A stretch of DNA of 64,000 nucleotides from Brevundimonas pondensis (GTDB taxonomy: Bacteria > Pseudomonadota > Alphaproteobacteria > Caulobacterales > Caulobacteraceae): NCBI RefSeq assembly GCF_017487345.1, contig NZ_CP062006.1, positions 2,796,001 through 2,860,000 of the forward strand, read 5' to 3'. Below are positions 36,861 through 46,388 of the stretch, piece by piece. How positions within the stretch are numbered: the stretch's first letter is position 1; each line of letters opens with the position of its first letter. The position numbers were made by a program, and so were the translations under genes. Under the pieces are notes generated by a model. The model ran no database searches and had not been told where the DNA came from. It was given only the letters and a program-made list of their open reading frames with translations.

Positions 36861-38027
36861 GTGACCACGCGGCCCTTTCAGTTGACCGATACGCCTGCTG
36901 TGAACCGGCTTCATGCCGACGTCTGGTGGCACGAGCGCTCGCCCGAAGGCTGGCGCTGGCTGGCCGACAATCCGGCGAGGCAAACGAACCAGGCCCCCCT
37001 CGGATGGGTGATCGCGGACGCCGAGGATCGCGCCAGCGCCTTCGTCGGCAATTTCGTACAGCGTTTCTGGATCGGCGACCGACCGATCCTGGGAGCCAGC
37101 GGCTTCTCCATCATCGTCCCCCCGGAACAACGGGGGGCGGCGCCGCGTCTGGTCCGCACCCTGATGCGTCAGCCCGGCTGTGGCTTCCGCTATACACTGA
37201 ACGCCAACCCCAAGGCCGCGCGCCTCTATCCGCGCCTCGGCCTGTCGCCCTGCCCCGAGGTCGGTCACGACCTGAAGCTGTCGTGGATCATCAATCCGGT
37301 GACCTGCGCCTGGGGGCGTTTCCTGCGCGGCGCTGTCCATCGCTCGCCAGGCCTGGCCGAACGTCTGGGCGAGCGGCTGATGTCGTCGCAGGCGACACGC
37401 GCGGTGACGCGGACTCTGCACGACATGCCCCTGCCCGCCGGGGTCGGCTGGCTGAGCGACCTGTCGGACAGCTCGGCTTTCGCCCGCTTCTGGGATGAAC
37501 TGCGCGCCCAGGGCCGCTTGATTGCGGACCGAAGCCCCGCGACGCTGCGCTGGCGCATAGCCGACCCAGAGCTGACATCGCCCCCCCTGCTAATGAGCCA
37601 GGAACAGGATGACTGCATCCAGGGCTACGCCATGGCCGTGATGAGCAAGGGCAGTCCCATCGAGCCTCCCGCTTTGGAAATCATCGACCTGATCGCCCTC
37701 GACCGGACCCCTCAGGCCATTCCCGCCCTGATACGGTCCCTGCTCGATCTGGCGCCCCGCCTCGGCGCCGCACGAGTTCGGCTGCAGGTGGTCAACGACG
37801 CCCTGCTGACGGCCCTGGGTTCGCTAACACGCGGTGCACGCCGCGAGGGCGGTTGGGGTCATTGCCACGCCCACTTCGATACGGAATTTGCAGATGCAGG
37901 GCGCGAGTGGCGGCCGACGCCGTTCGACGGAGACTACGCCTTCTGTCTGCGCCCCATGCCGACCGGCGCCCACGTCGCCTCTGGCCAGCCGTCGCACGGC
38001 GAGCGTCAGACCGCCAGGGCGGCCTGA
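36861..38027 (+). CDS. GNAT-like protein of unknown function
   Basis: About 388 residues. The N-terminal part (1-130) reads like a GNAT acetyltransferase: FQLTDTPAVNRLHADVWW, a central SGFSIIVPPEQRGAAPRLVRTL (acetyl-CoA loop) and YTLNANPKAARLYPRLG. The C-terminal part looks like a second, degenerate GNAT domain, similar in outline to FemAB or polysaccharide-linked acyltransferases. I cannot name a substrate. The GTG start at 36861 has GGAAGGAC upstream; a frame from 36792 is less likely. It converges on mscL. No capsule or O-antigen genes are adjacent, so a role in sugar modification is only a guess. Confidence 0.7.
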   Translation: MTTRPFQLTDTPAVNRLHADVWWHERSPEGWRWLADNPARQTNQAPLGWVIADAEDRASAFVGNFVQRFWIGDRPILGASGFSIIVPPEQRGAAPRLVRTLMRQPGCGFRYTLNANPKAARLYPRLGLSPCPEVGHDLKLSWIINPVTCAWGRFLRGAVHRSPGLAERLGERLMSSQATRAVTRTLHDMPLPAGVGWLSDLSDSSAFARFWDELRAQGRLIADRSPATLRWRIADPELTSPPLLMSQEQDDCIQGYAMAVMSKGSPIEPPALEIIDLIALDRTPQAIPALIRSLLDLAPRLGAARVRLQVVNDALLTALGSLTRGARREGGWGHCHAHFDTEFADAGREWRPTPFDGDYAFCLRPMPTGAHVASGQPSHGERQTARAA

Positions 38028-38037
38028 GCTCGTGACT

Positions 38038-38442
38038 TCAGGGACGGGCCTTCAGCTCGTCGCGGATCTCGGCCAGCAAGGCCTCGGTCGCGGTCGGAGC
38101 GGCGGGCTCAGCCGGCTGCTCGCGGCGCATCTTGTTGATGCCCTTGACCAGCAGGAAGACCACGAAGGCCACAATCAGGAACTGGATCAGGGTGTTGATG
38201 AAGGCGCCGTACTGGATGGCCACCTTCTCGACGGCTTCGGTCGCCGGATTTTCCGGCACCAGGACCCATTCCAGCTTGGAGAAGTCCACCTTGCCCAGCA
38301 ACAGGCCGATGGGCGGCATGATGATCTGATCGACCAGACTGGTGACGATCTTGCCGAACGAGGCGCCGATGATGACGCCGACCGCCAAGTCGACGACGTT
38401 GCCGCGCGCGGCGAATTCACGAAACTCGGTCAGCAGGCTCAT
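38038..38442 (-). CDS. mscL: Large-conductance mechanosensitive channel MscL
   Basis: A 134-residue inner-membrane channel that opens under membrane tension to release osmolytes. It has the cytoplasmic N-terminal helix ([20 protein letters not shown]), the pore-lining TM1 ([20 protein letters not shown]), a periplasmic loop, TM2 ([18 protein letters not shown]) and an amphipathic C-terminal helix ([15 protein letters not shown]). Length is normal. It starts 16 bases after the ihfB stop on the same strand, so both may share the upstream transcript. Confidence 0.97.
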   Translation of the reverse strand: MSLLTEFREFAARGNVVDLAVGVIIGASFGKIVTSLVDQIIMPPIGLLLGKVDFSKLEWVLVPENPATEAVEKVAIQYGAFINTLIQFLIVAFVVFLLVKGINKMRREQPAEPAAPTATEALLAEIRDELKARP

Positions 38443-38458
38443 TCTTCAGTCTTTCGTT

Positions 38459-38749
38459 TCAAGCGTCGCCAGAAGCGTTCAAACGCTCGCGAAGTTCCTT
38501 GCCGCTCTTGAAAAAGGGCACGGCCTTGGCTGGGACTTCAACCGTCTCGCCTGTACGGGGATTGCGGCCCGTTCTCGCCGGACGGCTGCGCACCGAAAAG
38601 GCGCCGAATCCGCGAAGCTCGACCCGCCCGCCATCCGACAGCGACTCGGTCATCCGCCCCAGGATGACGTTGACGACCCGCTCCACCTCGGCGTGGGTCA
38701 GGTGGATGTTCTCGGCCGCCAGCTTCTCGATCAGTTCAGACTTGATCAT
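38459..38749 (-). CDS. ihfB: Integration host factor subunit beta
   Basis: A 96-residue HU/IHF-family DNA-bending protein. [21 protein letters not shown] is the N-terminal helix pair; [26 protein letters not shown] is the DNA-binding arm with the conserved RPARxGRNPxTGE and the tip Pro that intercalates. [15 protein letters not shown] is typical of the beta chain. IHF alpha must be encoded elsewhere. It follows rpsA, as in many proteobacteria, but the rpsA terminator lies between them, so it probably has its own promoter in 38750-38906. Confidence 0.95.
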   Translation of the reverse strand: MIKSELIEKLAAENIHLTHAEVERVVNVILGRMTESLSDGGRVELRGFGAFSVRSRPARTGRNPRTGETVEVPAKAVPFFKSGKELRERLNASGDA

Positions 38750-38906
38750 TCAGGCCCCCGCCTGTGGCTGTTTCAGATGCAGTCGCTTCCGCTCAGGTCC
38801 GCACCCTAACCATCTGACGCCACAGGAATAAAGAGGGCGCATCGGATTAAGAGCGATTCTCACAGGGTAGCCTCGCCATTGGCGCGGGTTCTTGCCCTTG
38901 GCGCAA

Positions 38907-38937
38907 GAAAAAAGGCGGCTGGATCGCTCCAGCCGCC
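38907..38937 (-). terminator. Intrinsic terminator of rpsA
   Basis: A 10-bp perfect stem, GGCGGCTGGA (38914-38923) and TCCAGCCGCC (38928-38937), with loop TCGC. Read on the minus strand the stem is followed at once by TTTTTTCTTG. This is the most typical rho-independent terminator on the minus strand here. Confidence 0.9.
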
Positions 38938-38961
38938 CCGTTTTCTGGTCAAAAAGGAAGA

Positions 38962-40665
<1,704 letters not shown>

Positions 40666-40835
40666 GGAACTCTGGGGTTGGGGCGCGCGACCGAATGGCC
40701 CCGCGCGGGTGGATAAACTTGGAAAGGGGAAAATCAGGTCGTCAGGACGCGAGGCCGGCGCAAGGGGCGCAAACAGAGACAGCCAGAACGCCCGCGGAAG
40801 CCGAGGTCAGGAGCGTTGGATTTGTCCGTCGATCC

Positions 40836-41486
40836 CTAAAGACCATGCCGGACGCGCGCCGCCTCGACGATACGGCGGGCCGCATCGAAGGCGGCCTCTA
40901 TACCCAGATCGGTCGTATCCAGCAAGACCGCGTCCTCGGCCTGGATCATGGGGGCGGAATCCCGGCCCGAGTCCCGCTCGTCACGGCGGCGAATGTCCTC
41001 CAGCATGTCAGCGAAGGCGATGTCCTGCCCTCGTGCGGTCAGCTGCTTCCAGCGGCGCTCGGCGCGAACCTCGGGCGTGGCGGTGACATAGAGCTTGGCG
41101 ACGGCGTCAGGGGCGATGACCGTGCCGATGTCGCGACCGTCCAGAACGGCGCCGCCGGGCTGACCGGCGAAGTCCTGTTGCAGCTTCAGAAGCGCGGCGC
41201 GCACGCCGGGGTGGCTAGCGACCCGGCTGGCCGCCTCGCCCGCGTCGCGCTCGGTCAGGCGCGGATTGTCAGACAGGCCGGCGATGTCCAACGATCGGGC
41301 CGCAGCCTCGGCCGCAGCCGCGTCGCCCAGATCCCGCCCCGCGTCCAGCACCGCCAGACCGACGGCGCGATACAGCAGGCCGGTGTCCAGATGCGGCAGG
41401 CCATAGTGCGCCGCCAGACGGGCGGCGATGGTGCCCTTGCCGGATGCGGCGGGGCCGTCGACGGCGATGACAAAATTCTTGTTCAA
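40836..41486 (-). CDS. cmk: Cytidylate kinase
   Basis: A 216-residue nucleoside monophosphate kinase that phosphorylates CMP and dCMP with ATP. The P-loop is GPAASGKGT (11-19), followed by LDTGLLYRAVGL, DGRDIGTVIAPDA (substrate and catalytic loop) and YVTATPEVRAERRWKQL in the lid. RDSGRDSAPMIQAEDAVLLDTT is standard. In most alphaproteobacteria aroA-cmk-rpsA are contiguous; here three small membrane-protein genes lie between aroA and cmk. The start is 43 bases after the last of these. Confidence 0.96.
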   Translation of the reverse strand: MNKNFVIAVDGPAASGKGTIAARLAAHYGLPHLDTGLLYRAVGLAVLDAGRDLGDAAAAEAAARSLDIAGLSDNPRLTERDAGEAASRVASHPGVRAALLKLQQDFAGQPGGAVLDGRDIGTVIAPDAVAKLYVTATPEVRAERRWKQLTARGQDIAFADMLEDIRRRDERDSGRDSAPMIQAEDAVLLDTTDLGIEAAFDAARRIVEAARVRHGL

Positions 41487-41529
41487 ATCGATATTTCCTT
41501 CACGGCCGGCCGAGCGTGTCCGCTGCTTC

Positions 41530-41826
41530 TCACGGCTTCGGCTTCAGGACGCAAGCGATCAGGAAACATCCAAGGGCGAAAACAAGGAGCACCGCGCTGC
41601 AGCCCATCATGATCCCGATACGACGCCAAAAGCGGTCGATGGCGATGTGTTCGGGCAGGTTCAGGGCGACGTGACCGTTCATCCGGCCATCGGCGAGATC
41701 CAGCATGCCTTCACCGAAAAAGCCGAGAGCGAACAGCAGAAAGCCCAGACACAGAACCAGAAGGCCGGCGCCGAACGCCCTGAAGATGATGTACGGCGGC
41801 AAGGGACGCGAAGGGGAGGCGCTCAT
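41530..41826 (-). CDS. Small membrane protein 3 between aroA and cmk
   Basis: A 98-residue protein: N-terminal SASPSRPLPPYIIFRA, helix 1 (about 17-38, GAGLLVLCLGFLLFALGFFG), a middle segment of about 30 residues (GEGMLDLADGRMNGH, then IDRFWRRIG), helix 2 (about 70-95, MMGCSAVLLVFALGCFLIA) and a short basic end. I know no family. Its start codon shares one base with the stop of the upstream gene (TGATG), which indicates translational coupling. The layout (helix, loop of about 35 residues with charged ends, helix) is shared with the two upstream genes. The longer frame from 42012 is an antisense-like extension and is rejected. Confidence 0.7.
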   Translation of the reverse strand: MSASPSRPLPPYIIFRAFGAGLLVLCLGFLLFALGFFGEGMLDLADGRMNGHVALNLPEHIAIDRFWRRIGIMMGCSAVLLVFALGCFLIACVLKPKP

Positions 41827-42113
41827 CACCTCGCGCCCTTCCCGATCACTTCGCGAAAAGCGATCAGCAGGCAGAAGACTGCGAAACCACCGCCCAGCAA
41901 AATCGAAGCCCCGTAAAATCCGCTCAGGGTCCAGAAGACAAGCGGCTTGTCGCTGAGAGCGACGTCGGGTCCCTTGCCGTGAAGCATGATCCCGGTCTGC
42001 CAGCTGCGCCACAGGAAGCGCCCGCCTTCAAGACTGCACCAGCCCACGAAGGCCGCAGCGAGGATGAACTGAAACCAGGACCAGAGACCCGACTTTTGGC
42101 CAGCCTCAGCCAC
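41826..42113 (-). CDS. Small membrane protein 2 between aroA and cmk
   Basis: About 95 residues from GTG 42113, which overlaps the stop of the previous gene by 8 bases; a longer start at 42158 would overlap it further. Two helices: FQFILAAAFVGWCSLEGG and ASILLGGGFAVFCLLIAF. Between them is RFLWRSWQTGIMLHGKGPDV, then ALSDKPLVFWTL. The LWR-x4-G pattern and a following D-x-P motif also occur in small membrane protein 1, so the two may be diverged paralogues. Function is unknown. Confidence 0.65.
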   Translation of the reverse strand: MAEAGQKSGLWSWFQFILAAAFVGWCSLEGGRFLWRSWQTGIMLHGKGPDVALSDKPLVFWTLSGFYGASILLGGGFAVFCLLIAFREVIGKGAR

Positions 42114-42408
42114 GGCAATCGCCCGTCTTCTGTTTCGACTGGCGCCACCGCCAGCCACGCGTAGTCAGAGTCGCGATCGCTTCGGCCCAGAACAAGAAAA
42201 TAATCAATAAAACCAAAGCCCAGATCAGACCCGTTCCCGCAAAGAAAGGGGAATCCGCGCCCACCGCCGTCCGCTTCAAGGGCAAGCGCCCGACACTCAA
42301 CCCACGCCACAGATGCCAAAGACCCAAGCCACTCATCGCGCCATAGGCGATGACCTGCCCGATCAGCACCCGCAGCGATCGCGGCGGACCGGGCTGGATC
42401 AGCATCAT
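42106..42408 (-). CDS. Small membrane protein 1 after aroA
   Basis: A 100-residue protein whose ATG overlaps the aroA stop codon by 4 bases. N-terminus [18 protein letters not shown]; helix 1 about 17-33; then [20 protein letters not shown] and SPFF; helix 2 ([18 protein letters not shown]); then a basic tail ([11 protein letters not shown]). It resembles small membrane protein 2 in the LWR-x4-G segment. The tight coupling to aroA means it is made with the shikimate enzyme, but I see no functional link. The region of these three genes is somewhat AT-richer than aroA or rpsA. Confidence 0.7.
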   Translation of the reverse strand: MMLIQPGPPRSLRVLIGQVIAYGAMSGLGLWHLWRGLSVGRLPLKRTAVGADSPFFAGTGLIWALVLLIIFLFWAEAIATLTTRGWRWRQSKQKTGDCRG

Positions 42409-43733
42409 GCTGCGTCAGATCCGATATCTCCGCCCAGACCGTTCATCATGTCGACGAAGCCGGGGAAGCTGGTGGCGATCATTTCCGGGTCCAGCACCGA
42501 GACCGGCTGCTCGGCGGCCAGGCCGAGGACCAGATGGCTCATGGCGATGCGGTGATCGTGGGCGGTGGCGACGGTCGCGCCGCCCTTCACGGGGCCACCG
42601 GTGACGATGAAGCCCTCGGCCTCTTCCTCGACCGCGACGCCGCAGGCGCTCAGACCGGCGACCATCAGGGCGATGCGGTCGCTTTCCTTGACCCGCATCT
42701 CGCCGATGCCGCGCATGACGGTGCGGCCCTCGGCATAGGCGGCGACCGCCGACAGGATCGGATATTCGTCGATCATCGAGGCGGCGCGGTCTTCCGGCAC
42801 GACCACGCCCTTGAGCGCCGAATGGCGGGCGGTGATGTCGCCGACGTCCTCGCCGCCGCTGACGCGGCGGTTGGTGATGGTCAGGTCGGCGCCCATCTCG
42901 ATCCAGGTGTCGAACAGGCCGGTGCGCTGCGGGTTCAGCATGACGCCCTCGACCGTGACCTCGGACCCCGGAACGATCAGGGCCGCCGCCAGAGGGAAGG
43001 CGGCCGAGGAAGGATCCCCCGGCACGGCTACATGGGTTCCGCTCAGCTTTTGTCCGCCCGTCAGGCGAATGCGCCAGCCCTCGCCTTCCTCGGTCACGTC
43101 CACCGCCGCGCAAAAGGCGCGCAGCATGCGCTCGGTGTGGTCGCGGCTCTTTTCCGGCTCGACCACGACGGTCTCGCCCGTCGCGTTCAGCCCGGCCAGC
43201 AGGATGGCCGACTTGATCTGGGCCGAGGCCACCGTCTGCACATATTCAACGCCGCCCAGGTTCCCGCCGTGAAGAGTCAGGGGCACCCGGTCCTCGGCCG
43301 CGTTCCAGTCGAAGCGCGCGCCCATGTCGGCCAAGGGGCCGGTGACGCGCTTCATCGGCCGCTTGCGCAGCGAGGCGTCGCCGTCGAAGACAGCGGTCAG
43401 TTCGTAGCCGGCGGCGGCGCCCATCAACAGGCGCACCCCGGTGCCGGCGTTACCGCAATCGATGACGGCTTCAGGCGTCGTGAAACCGCCCTGGCCCGTC
43501 ACCCGCCAACGCCCCTCGCCCAGGCGCTCGACCTTGGCGCCGAAGGCCTCGACGGCCCGGGCGGTGGCCAGGATGTCGTCGCCTTCCAGCAGACCCTCGA
43601 TCTCGGTCACGCCCTCGGCCATGCCGCCGAAAATCAGCGAGCGGTGCGACATCGACTTGTCGCCCGGCGCGCGGACGACGCCCTTCAGCGAAGCGACAAC
43701 AGGACGCGCAGTAAGGGTCGAAGAGGCGGTCAC
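42405..43733 (-). CDS. aroA: 3-phosphoshikimate 1-carboxyvinyltransferase (EPSP synthase)
   Basis: A 442-residue enzyme joining shikimate-3-phosphate and PEP in the shikimate pathway. Signatures: [19 protein letters not shown] near the N-terminus, LGNAG-type [50 protein letters not shown] and the C-terminal VKESDRIA. The motif G-A-G at the PEP site is here CGNAGTG, as in class II-like alphaproteobacterial EPSP synthases; whether this makes it glyphosate-tolerant cannot be told from sequence alone. It is divergent from the FYDLN gene and heads the aroA-small genes-cmk-rpsA run. Confidence 0.96.
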   Translation of the reverse strand: MTASSTLTARPVVASLKGVVRAPGDKSMSHRSLIFGGMAEGVTEIEGLLEGDDILATARAVEAFGAKVERLGEGRWRVTGQGGFTTPEAVIDCGNAGTGVRLLMGAAAGYELTAVFDGDASLRKRPMKRVTGPLADMGARFDWNAAEDRVPLTLHGGNLGGVEYVQTVASAQIKSAILLAGLNATGETVVVEPEKSRDHTERMLRAFCAAVDVTEEGEGWRIRLTGGQKLSGTHVAVPGDPSSAAFPLAAALIVPGSEVTVEGVMLNPQRTGLFDTWIEMGADLTITNRRVSGGEDVGDITARHSALKGVVVPEDRAASMIDEYPILSAVAAYAEGRTVMRGIGEMRVKESDRIALMVAGLSACGVAVEEEAEGFIVTGGPVKGGATVATAHDHRIAMSHLVLGLAAEQPVSVLDPEMIATSFPGFVDMMNGLGGDIGSDAA

Positions 43734-43863
43734 CTGGCCAAAAACTCCGATTGTTCAGGAAACGCCGCGCTGGCGCGGATAAGAAGGCTTTTGACAGCGG
43801 CCCCCGTGGGTGGCAAGGGAGCCGGCCGAATTCCGGAATTCAACTCCTGCCGAAGGTAATCCC

Positions 43864-44331
43864 GTGGCCAAACCCGAACTGGGCCAAAAGCAGGTCTGCC
43901 CGAACTGCCAGGCCAAATTCTACGATCTGAACCGTCGCCCGGCGCACTGCCCCAAGTGCGACACCGAGTTCGATCCGCTTGAAGAAGCAATGCGCAACCG
44001 CCGCGTTCGCGGTCGCGCCGGCGCCGGCTTCGCCGCCGACGACGAGGCCGAGGATCAAGTCGCCGACAAGTCGGCTGACGGCGACGACGAAGAAGAAGAC
44101 ACCGAAGCCTCGACCCCCGAGATCGACGAGGAAGGCCACGAGCCGATCCTGACGCCGGACGATGACGACGACGGCGAGTCCGGCGCCGACGACGCCGGCA
44201 TGGGCGCCTCGGATGGCGACGACGACGACGCCCTGGGCGACGACGACGATGACTCGGTGCCCTTCATCGAGGACGAAGACGACGACAGCCTCGACGACGA
44301 CATCGTCAAGCCGTCGCGCGACGACGATTGA
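43864..44331 (+). CDS. FYDLN acid family protein (TIGR02300)
   Basis: About 155 residues. The N-terminal zinc ribbon has CPNCQAKFYDLNRRPAHCPKC, two CxxC pairs around the FYDLN motif that names the family. The rest is extremely acidic: long Asp/Glu runs from about residue 70 to the end, encoded by GAC/GAT repeats. The GTG start at 43864 has GAAGG upstream, and the longer frame from 43810 is unlikely. The family is restricted to alphaproteobacteria and has no assigned function. The acidic tail suggests it may bind a basic partner such as a ribosomal protein or DNA-binding protein. It is divergent from aroA and precedes the tRNA-Ala genes. Confidence 0.9.
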   Translation: MAKPELGQKQVCPNCQAKFYDLNRRPAHCPKCDTEFDPLEEAMRNRRVRGRAGAGFAADDEAEDQVADKSADGDDEEEDTEASTPEIDEEGHEPILTPDDDDDGESGADDAGMGASDGDDDDALGDDDDDSVPFIEDEDDDSLDDDIVKPSRDDD

Positions 44332-44377
44332 TACCAAGGGTCGGAAAAATAAGCGGAAAAAAAGTTGTCAGAGCGGC

Positions 44378-44406
44378 TTGATCTCTCAAAAGGCCTGACA
44401 TAGTTT
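44378..44406 (+). promoter_or_regulatory. Sigma-70-type promoter for tRNA-Ala
   Basis: TTGATC (44378-44383), then a 17-base spacer, then TAGTTT (44401-44406). The -10 lies about 50 bases before the tRNA 5' end, leaving a short 5' leader. The upstream run of A-rich sequence (44344-44364) could act as an UP element. Confidence 0.5.
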
Positions 44407-44456
44407 CCGCCCCTCGCTGGAGACTGAAATCTCCGGCGAGGCCGACCGAAAGGTTC

Positions 44457-44532
<76 letters not shown>

Positions 44533-44534
44533 TC

Positions 44535-44565
44535 GAAGGCCTCGCGGAACACCCGCGGGGCCTTC
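44535..44565 (+). terminator. Hairpin after tRNA-Ala copy 1
   Basis: GAAGGCC and GGCCTTC with an inner CGCGG/CCGCG stem, starting 3 bases after the CCA. The same structure follows the second tRNA copy. Only GTCCATTCT follows, so readthrough into copy 2 may be common, and the hairpin may instead be a processing signal. Confidence 0.55.
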
Positions 44566-44611
44566 GTCCATTCTACCCGGTTCGCCGGTCCATACCCAGG
44601 CCGCAAGGCAC

Positions 44612-44687
<76 letters not shown>

Positions 44688-44689
44688 TC

Positions 44690-44720
44690 GAAGGCCTCGC
44701 GGAGCCCCCGCGGGGCCTTC
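44690..44720 (+). terminator. Terminator after tRNA-Ala copy 2
   Basis: GAAGGCC (44690-44696) and GGCCTTC (44714-44720) with an inner CGCGG/CCGCG stem, followed by GTCCTTTTC. It differs from the hairpin after copy 1 by a few loop bases and has a better T-rich tail. Confidence 0.7.
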
Positions 44721-44779
44721 GTCCTTTTCAGCCCTCAGTGATGCGGCGTTAACCGCCACGGCCTATCGCCGACGGCAGT

Positions 44780-45253
44780 ATGCGTTTCCAGACCTTCGCC
44801 GCCGCCCTCGTCCTGATCCTGCTCTCGGCCGCCTGGCTGACTCTGAACGTTGATAGAGGGTCGGCCGCCGCCGACGCGCCGACGCCGTCCTGGACACGCA
44901 CGCCCGCCGACGCGGACCTGCCGTGCCGGGTCGCCTATGTCCACGACGGCGACAGCCTGAGGTGTCAGGACGGCGCCCGCATCCGTCTGCACGCGGTGGC
45001 CGCGCGTGAAACGGACGAAACCTGCTCTCCCGGCCACCCCTGCCCCGCCGCCTCGGGCGCAGCGGCGACCCAGGCCCTCAAACGGCTGACCGAAGGCCGG
45101 GATCTGACCTGCCGATCCATCGGACGCAGCTACGACCGGATCACCGCCATCTGCTGGACTCCCGAGGGGACCGAGGTGAACTGCGCCATGATCCGCAGCG
45201 GCACGACCACGATCTGGCCCCGCTACAATCGTCAGACGCCGATCTGCAGCTGA
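44780..45253 (+). CDS. SNase-like (thermonuclease family) exported protein
   Basis: A 157-residue protein. An N-terminal hydrophobic segment (FAAALVLILLSAAWLTL) acts as a signal or anchor. The core has VHDGDSLRCQDGARIRLHAVAARETDE, the first motif of staphylococcal-nuclease-like proteins (VxDGDT---RLxGIDAPE). It keeps a catalytic-type Arg and an acidic residue but lacks the usual GIDAPE wording. A later RSYDRITAICW may supply the second Arg. Six Cys occur, so the protein is probably periplasmic and disulfide-bonded. The substrate is inferred to be nucleic acid; the degenerate motif makes activity doubtful. It stands alone after the tRNA genes. Confidence 0.78.
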   Translation: MRFQTFAAALVLILLSAAWLTLNVDRGSAAADAPTPSWTRTPADADLPCRVAYVHDGDSLRCQDGARIRLHAVAARETDETCSPGHPCPAASGAAATQALKRLTEGRDLTCRSIGRSYDRITAICWTPEGTEVNCAMIRSGTTTIWPRYNRQTPICS

Positions 45254-45332
45254 CGACGGCGCCGCACTGCCTTTTTCCGCCGATAGAGGGTATGGAAGCC
45301 GCCATATTCGCATTCAGAGGCATGATCCGCCC

Positions 45333-46313
45333 GTGAGCTCATCGCTGACCGCGTCCTCCGCCGAGGACAAGACCAAGACCCGCGCCATCGTCCCCGTGTC
45401 GATGAAGGGCTATGACGCCGACTTCCAGGCCTTCGCCGACGCCCTGGGCGCCTCCTTCGCCCGCTACGGCTTCGCCGTCATCGCCGACCACGGCCTGGAA
45501 CAGGGTCTGATCGACGCCGCCGTTTCCGACGCCAAGGCCTTCTTCGCCCTGCCTGAGGACGTGAAGCGCCAGTATCATCAGCCAGGCACGGGCGGCGCGC
45601 GCGGCCTGACCCCCTTCGGCGTCGAAGCGGCCAAGGGCGCCAAGGCGGTGGACCTGAAGGAGTTCTGGCACACGGGCCGCGAACTGCCGCAAGGCCACCC
45701 TTATCGCCAGTACATGCGCGACAACGTCTGGCCGACCGAGGTCGCAGGCTTCCAGGAGCACGTCTACGGCCTGTACGACGGTCTGGACGAACTGGGCCGC
45801 CGCGTGCTGAAGGCCATCGCCCGCTATCTGAAGCTGGACGACGCCTATTTCGAGGACAAGGTCCAGCTGGGCAACAGCGTGCTGCGCCTGCTGCACTATC
45901 CGCCGATCCCGGCCGACGCCGAGGGCGTGCGCGCAGGCGCCCATGAGGACATCAACGTCATCACCCTGCTGCTGGGCGCCGAAGAAGCCGGGCTGCAGCT
46001 GAAGGATTCGGACGGCGAGTGGCTGGACATCGCCCCGCCGCCGGGGGCGCTGGTGGTCAACATCGGCGACATGCTGCAGCGCCTGGTCAACCACGTCCTG
46101 CCGTCGACGACGCACCGGGTGGTCAACCCGGCTCCCGAGCGTCGCGGCTTCGCCCGCTATTCGACGCCCTTCTTCCTGCACTTCAACCCGGACTTCCCGA
46201 TCGAGACCCTGCCCTCGACCATCACCGCGGAAAATCCCGACCGCTATGCGGGCAAGACCATCCTGGCCGAGGACTTCCTGACCGAGCGGTTGAAGGAGAT
46301 CCGCCTGATCTGA
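45333..46313 (+). CDS. 2-oxoglutarate/Fe(II) dioxygenase, isopenicillin N synthase-like
   Basis: A 326-residue member of the isopenicillin N synthase-like oxygenases. It has the N-terminal DIOX_N pattern (ASFARYGFAVIADHGLEQGLI, AFFALPEDVKRQY), then the iron site: HEDINVITLL (His and Asp) and TTHRVVNPAPERRGFARYS, with the third His and the Arg that binds 2-oxoglutarate. YSTPFFLHFNPDF closes it. The start is GTG 45333; its ribosome-binding site (AGAGG) is rather distant. The family acts on many small molecules, and no antibiotic pathway genes are nearby, so the name describes only the fold. A very strong terminator follows. Confidence 0.9.
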   Translation: MSSSLTASSAEDKTKTRAIVPVSMKGYDADFQAFADALGASFARYGFAVIADHGLEQGLIDAAVSDAKAFFALPEDVKRQYHQPGTGGARGLTPFGVEAAKGAKAVDLKEFWHTGRELPQGHPYRQYMRDNVWPTEVAGFQEHVYGLYDGLDELGRRVLKAIARYLKLDDAYFEDKVQLGNSVLRLLHYPPIPADAEGVRAGAHEDINVITLLLGAEEAGLQLKDSDGEWLDIAPPPGALVVNIGDMLQRLVNHVLPSTTHRVVNPAPERRGFARYSTPFFLHFNPDFPIETLPSTITAENPDRYAGKTILAEDFLTERLKEIRLI

Positions 46314-46336
46314 TCAGGCCGACGACAGAAATGAGG

Positions 46337-46369
46337 AAGGGCCGGCGGAGCAATCCGCCGGCCCTTTTT
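46337..46369 (+). terminator. Intrinsic terminator of the dioxygenase gene
   Basis: A 13-bp perfect stem, AAGGGCCGGCGGA (46337-46349) and TCCGCCGGCCCTT (46354-46366), with loop GCAA, followed by TTTG. It is the strongest plus-strand terminator in the window and also separates the convergent vWA gene. Confidence 0.92.
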
Positions 46370-46388
46370 GTCTGTCCGCAGGCACGCC

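Noticed and set aside
44150..44331. GAC/GAT-rich low-complexity DNA
   Set aside because: It encodes the acidic tail of the FYDLN acid protein in a single uninterrupted frame. It is not an independent repeat.
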